Below are positions 13,113 through 13,851 of a stretch of 13,851 bases of DNA, piece after piece. How positions within the stretch are numbered: position 1 is the stretch's first letter; every line of letters begins with the position of its first letter. The stretch is taken from NCBI GenBank assembly GCA_002316675.1, contig DCDZ01000014.1, forward strand, positions 1-13,851. The letters run 5' to 3'. Both the position numbers and the translations under genes were made by a program. This DNA is from Tyzzerella sp. UBA1042 (GTDB lineage: Bacteria; Bacillota; Clostridia; Lachnospirales; Anaerotignaceae). The notes beneath the pieces are model-generated. The model was not told the DNA's origin. It ran no database searches and saw nothing but the letters and a program-made list of their open reading frames with translations.

Positions 13113-13826
13113 GTGGCTGAGAAGAAAACACAGGCAGCAGAAAACAAAAAACATACACTGGCAAATCAAATTTATCAGGACTTAAAGAACTGTATTACCA
13201 AAAAAGACTACATACCCGGAGAAAAGCTGAATATCAAAGAACTTGCACGGAAATACAATGTAAGCGATACACCGGTAAAGCAGGCTCTGCAGCGTCTTTC
13301 AGACGAAAAACTGGTGGTTAACACCCCCAATAAGGGCATGAGCGTAAGGGCCCTCACCCCGGAGGAATTAAACGACATATTCGATATGCGTTTGATGTTG
13401 GACACGTTCTTTAGCAAGGATATTATTTCCACTCTAAATTACAACGACAGTCTGGGGCGCCAGCTCTTGGATAATTTAGAGGAGCAGAAAAAATTTATTC
13501 AAGCTACGGAGTCTTCCGCCCAGCCGGAAAAATATTTTTCATTGGATATGGATTTTCATATTCTTTTTCTGACGGCATCGGGGAACCAAAAGGCTGTGGA
13601 CGTTTTGGTCAACCTACAGCCCTTTACCTATGCAACGGGAACTTATTTAAATCAGCCTCATTCCAGAGACTGCGAATGTGTTGCCGAGCATGAGGCAATA
13701 CTCAATGCAGCCTTTCGGGGGGATGCGGAAGCATTGAACGAGGCCGTCCTGACCCATATTGAAAATTCAAGACGTGCTCTGCAGCTGATCTTTAAAGTAA
13801 ACCAGATGGTTCTTCCCAACGATTAA
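13113..13826 (+). CDS. GntR-family transcriptional regulator, FadR/FCD subfamily
   Basis: This is a DNA-binding regulator that probably controls the divergent dctPQM operon in response to the transported compound. Residues about 15-78 form the winged helix-turn-helix (PGEKLNIKELARKYNVSDTPVKQALQRL at 35-62). Residues about 85-230 are the helical FCD effector domain. Its likely metal/ligand residues are D145 and H149 (LDMDFHILFL), H193 (AEHEAI) and H215 (THIENS), all present. Its 237 residues are normal. The start is GTG at 13113 with a weak GGGGA site about 6 bases ahead; no upstream ATG is in frame and the next codons already lead into the DNA-binding domain. FCD regulators beside TRAP genes usually respond to sugar acids or other organic acids, and whether this one represses or activates cannot be read. 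The stop is followed by AAAAAAGGGGG near the window end, possibly the ribosome site of a next gene. Confidence 0.93.
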   Translation: MAEKKTQAAENKKHTLANQIYQDLKNCITKKDYIPGEKLNIKELARKYNVSDTPVKQALQRLSDEKLVVNTPNKGMSVRALTPEELNDIFDMRLMLDTFFSKDIISTLNYNDSLGRQLLDNLEEQKKFIQATESSAQPEKYFSLDMDFHILFLTASGNQKAVDVLVNLQPFTYATGTYLNQPHSRDCECVAEHEAILNAAFRGDAEALNEAVLTHIENSRRALQLIFKVNQMVLPND

Positions 13827-13851
13827 AAGGTTTTTGAAAAAAGGGGGATCG

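Overview
The window looks like chromosomal DNA from a spore-forming member of the Clostridia (Firmicutes), possibly Lachnospirales-like. This rests on strong AGGAGG-type ribosome binding sites, a short SigA without a long non-conserved insert, a PrpE-type Ap4A hydrolase, the gene order dgt-dnaG-rpoD-trmK-nif3, and a Cys-rich protein with a short hydrophobic tail of the kind seen in spore-coat-associated proteins. No species can be assigned from the sequence alone.

Left half (1-7400), all genes on the minus strand: a core macromolecular-synthesis cluster. In transcription order it holds prpE, dgt (dNTP triphosphohydrolase), dnaG (primase), rpoD/sigA (housekeeping sigma factor, with a TTG start), trmK (tRNA m1A22 methyltransferase) and a Nif3/YqfO-family protein that overlaps trmK. 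A strong hairpin between rpoD and trmK probably terminates or attenuates read-through. Bases 76-263, downstream of nif3, contain five consecutive hairpins and no gene, so this may be an unrecognised structured RNA.

Middle (7400-9630): small accessory genes. These are a plus-strand Cys/Pro-rich protein with an 11-residue repeat, a minus-strand translationally coupled pair of small helical proteins that share a repeated motif, and a plus-strand subtilisin-like (S8) gene cut off just after its catalytic His. Several intrinsic terminators separate these units.

Right half (9630-13851): a complete TRAP transporter operon on the minus strand (dctP, dctQ, dctM), divergent from a GntR/FCD-family regulator on the plus strand. 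The 551-base divergent region holds a near-consensus sigma-A promoter for dctP with a leader of about 160 bases, a TATAAT box for the regulator, a TTGT-N3-ACAA palindrome that fits the FCD-type operator pattern, and a terminator-like inverted repeat. The transported substrate cannot be read from the sequence. The truncated protease at the left edge of this block suggests it adjoins a rearrangement point.

No rRNA, tRNA, CRISPR array, complete insertion sequence or phage gene was seen. The most notable items are the structured region 76-263, the repeat-sharing helical gene pair, the truncated subtilase, and the TRAP/GntR control region.
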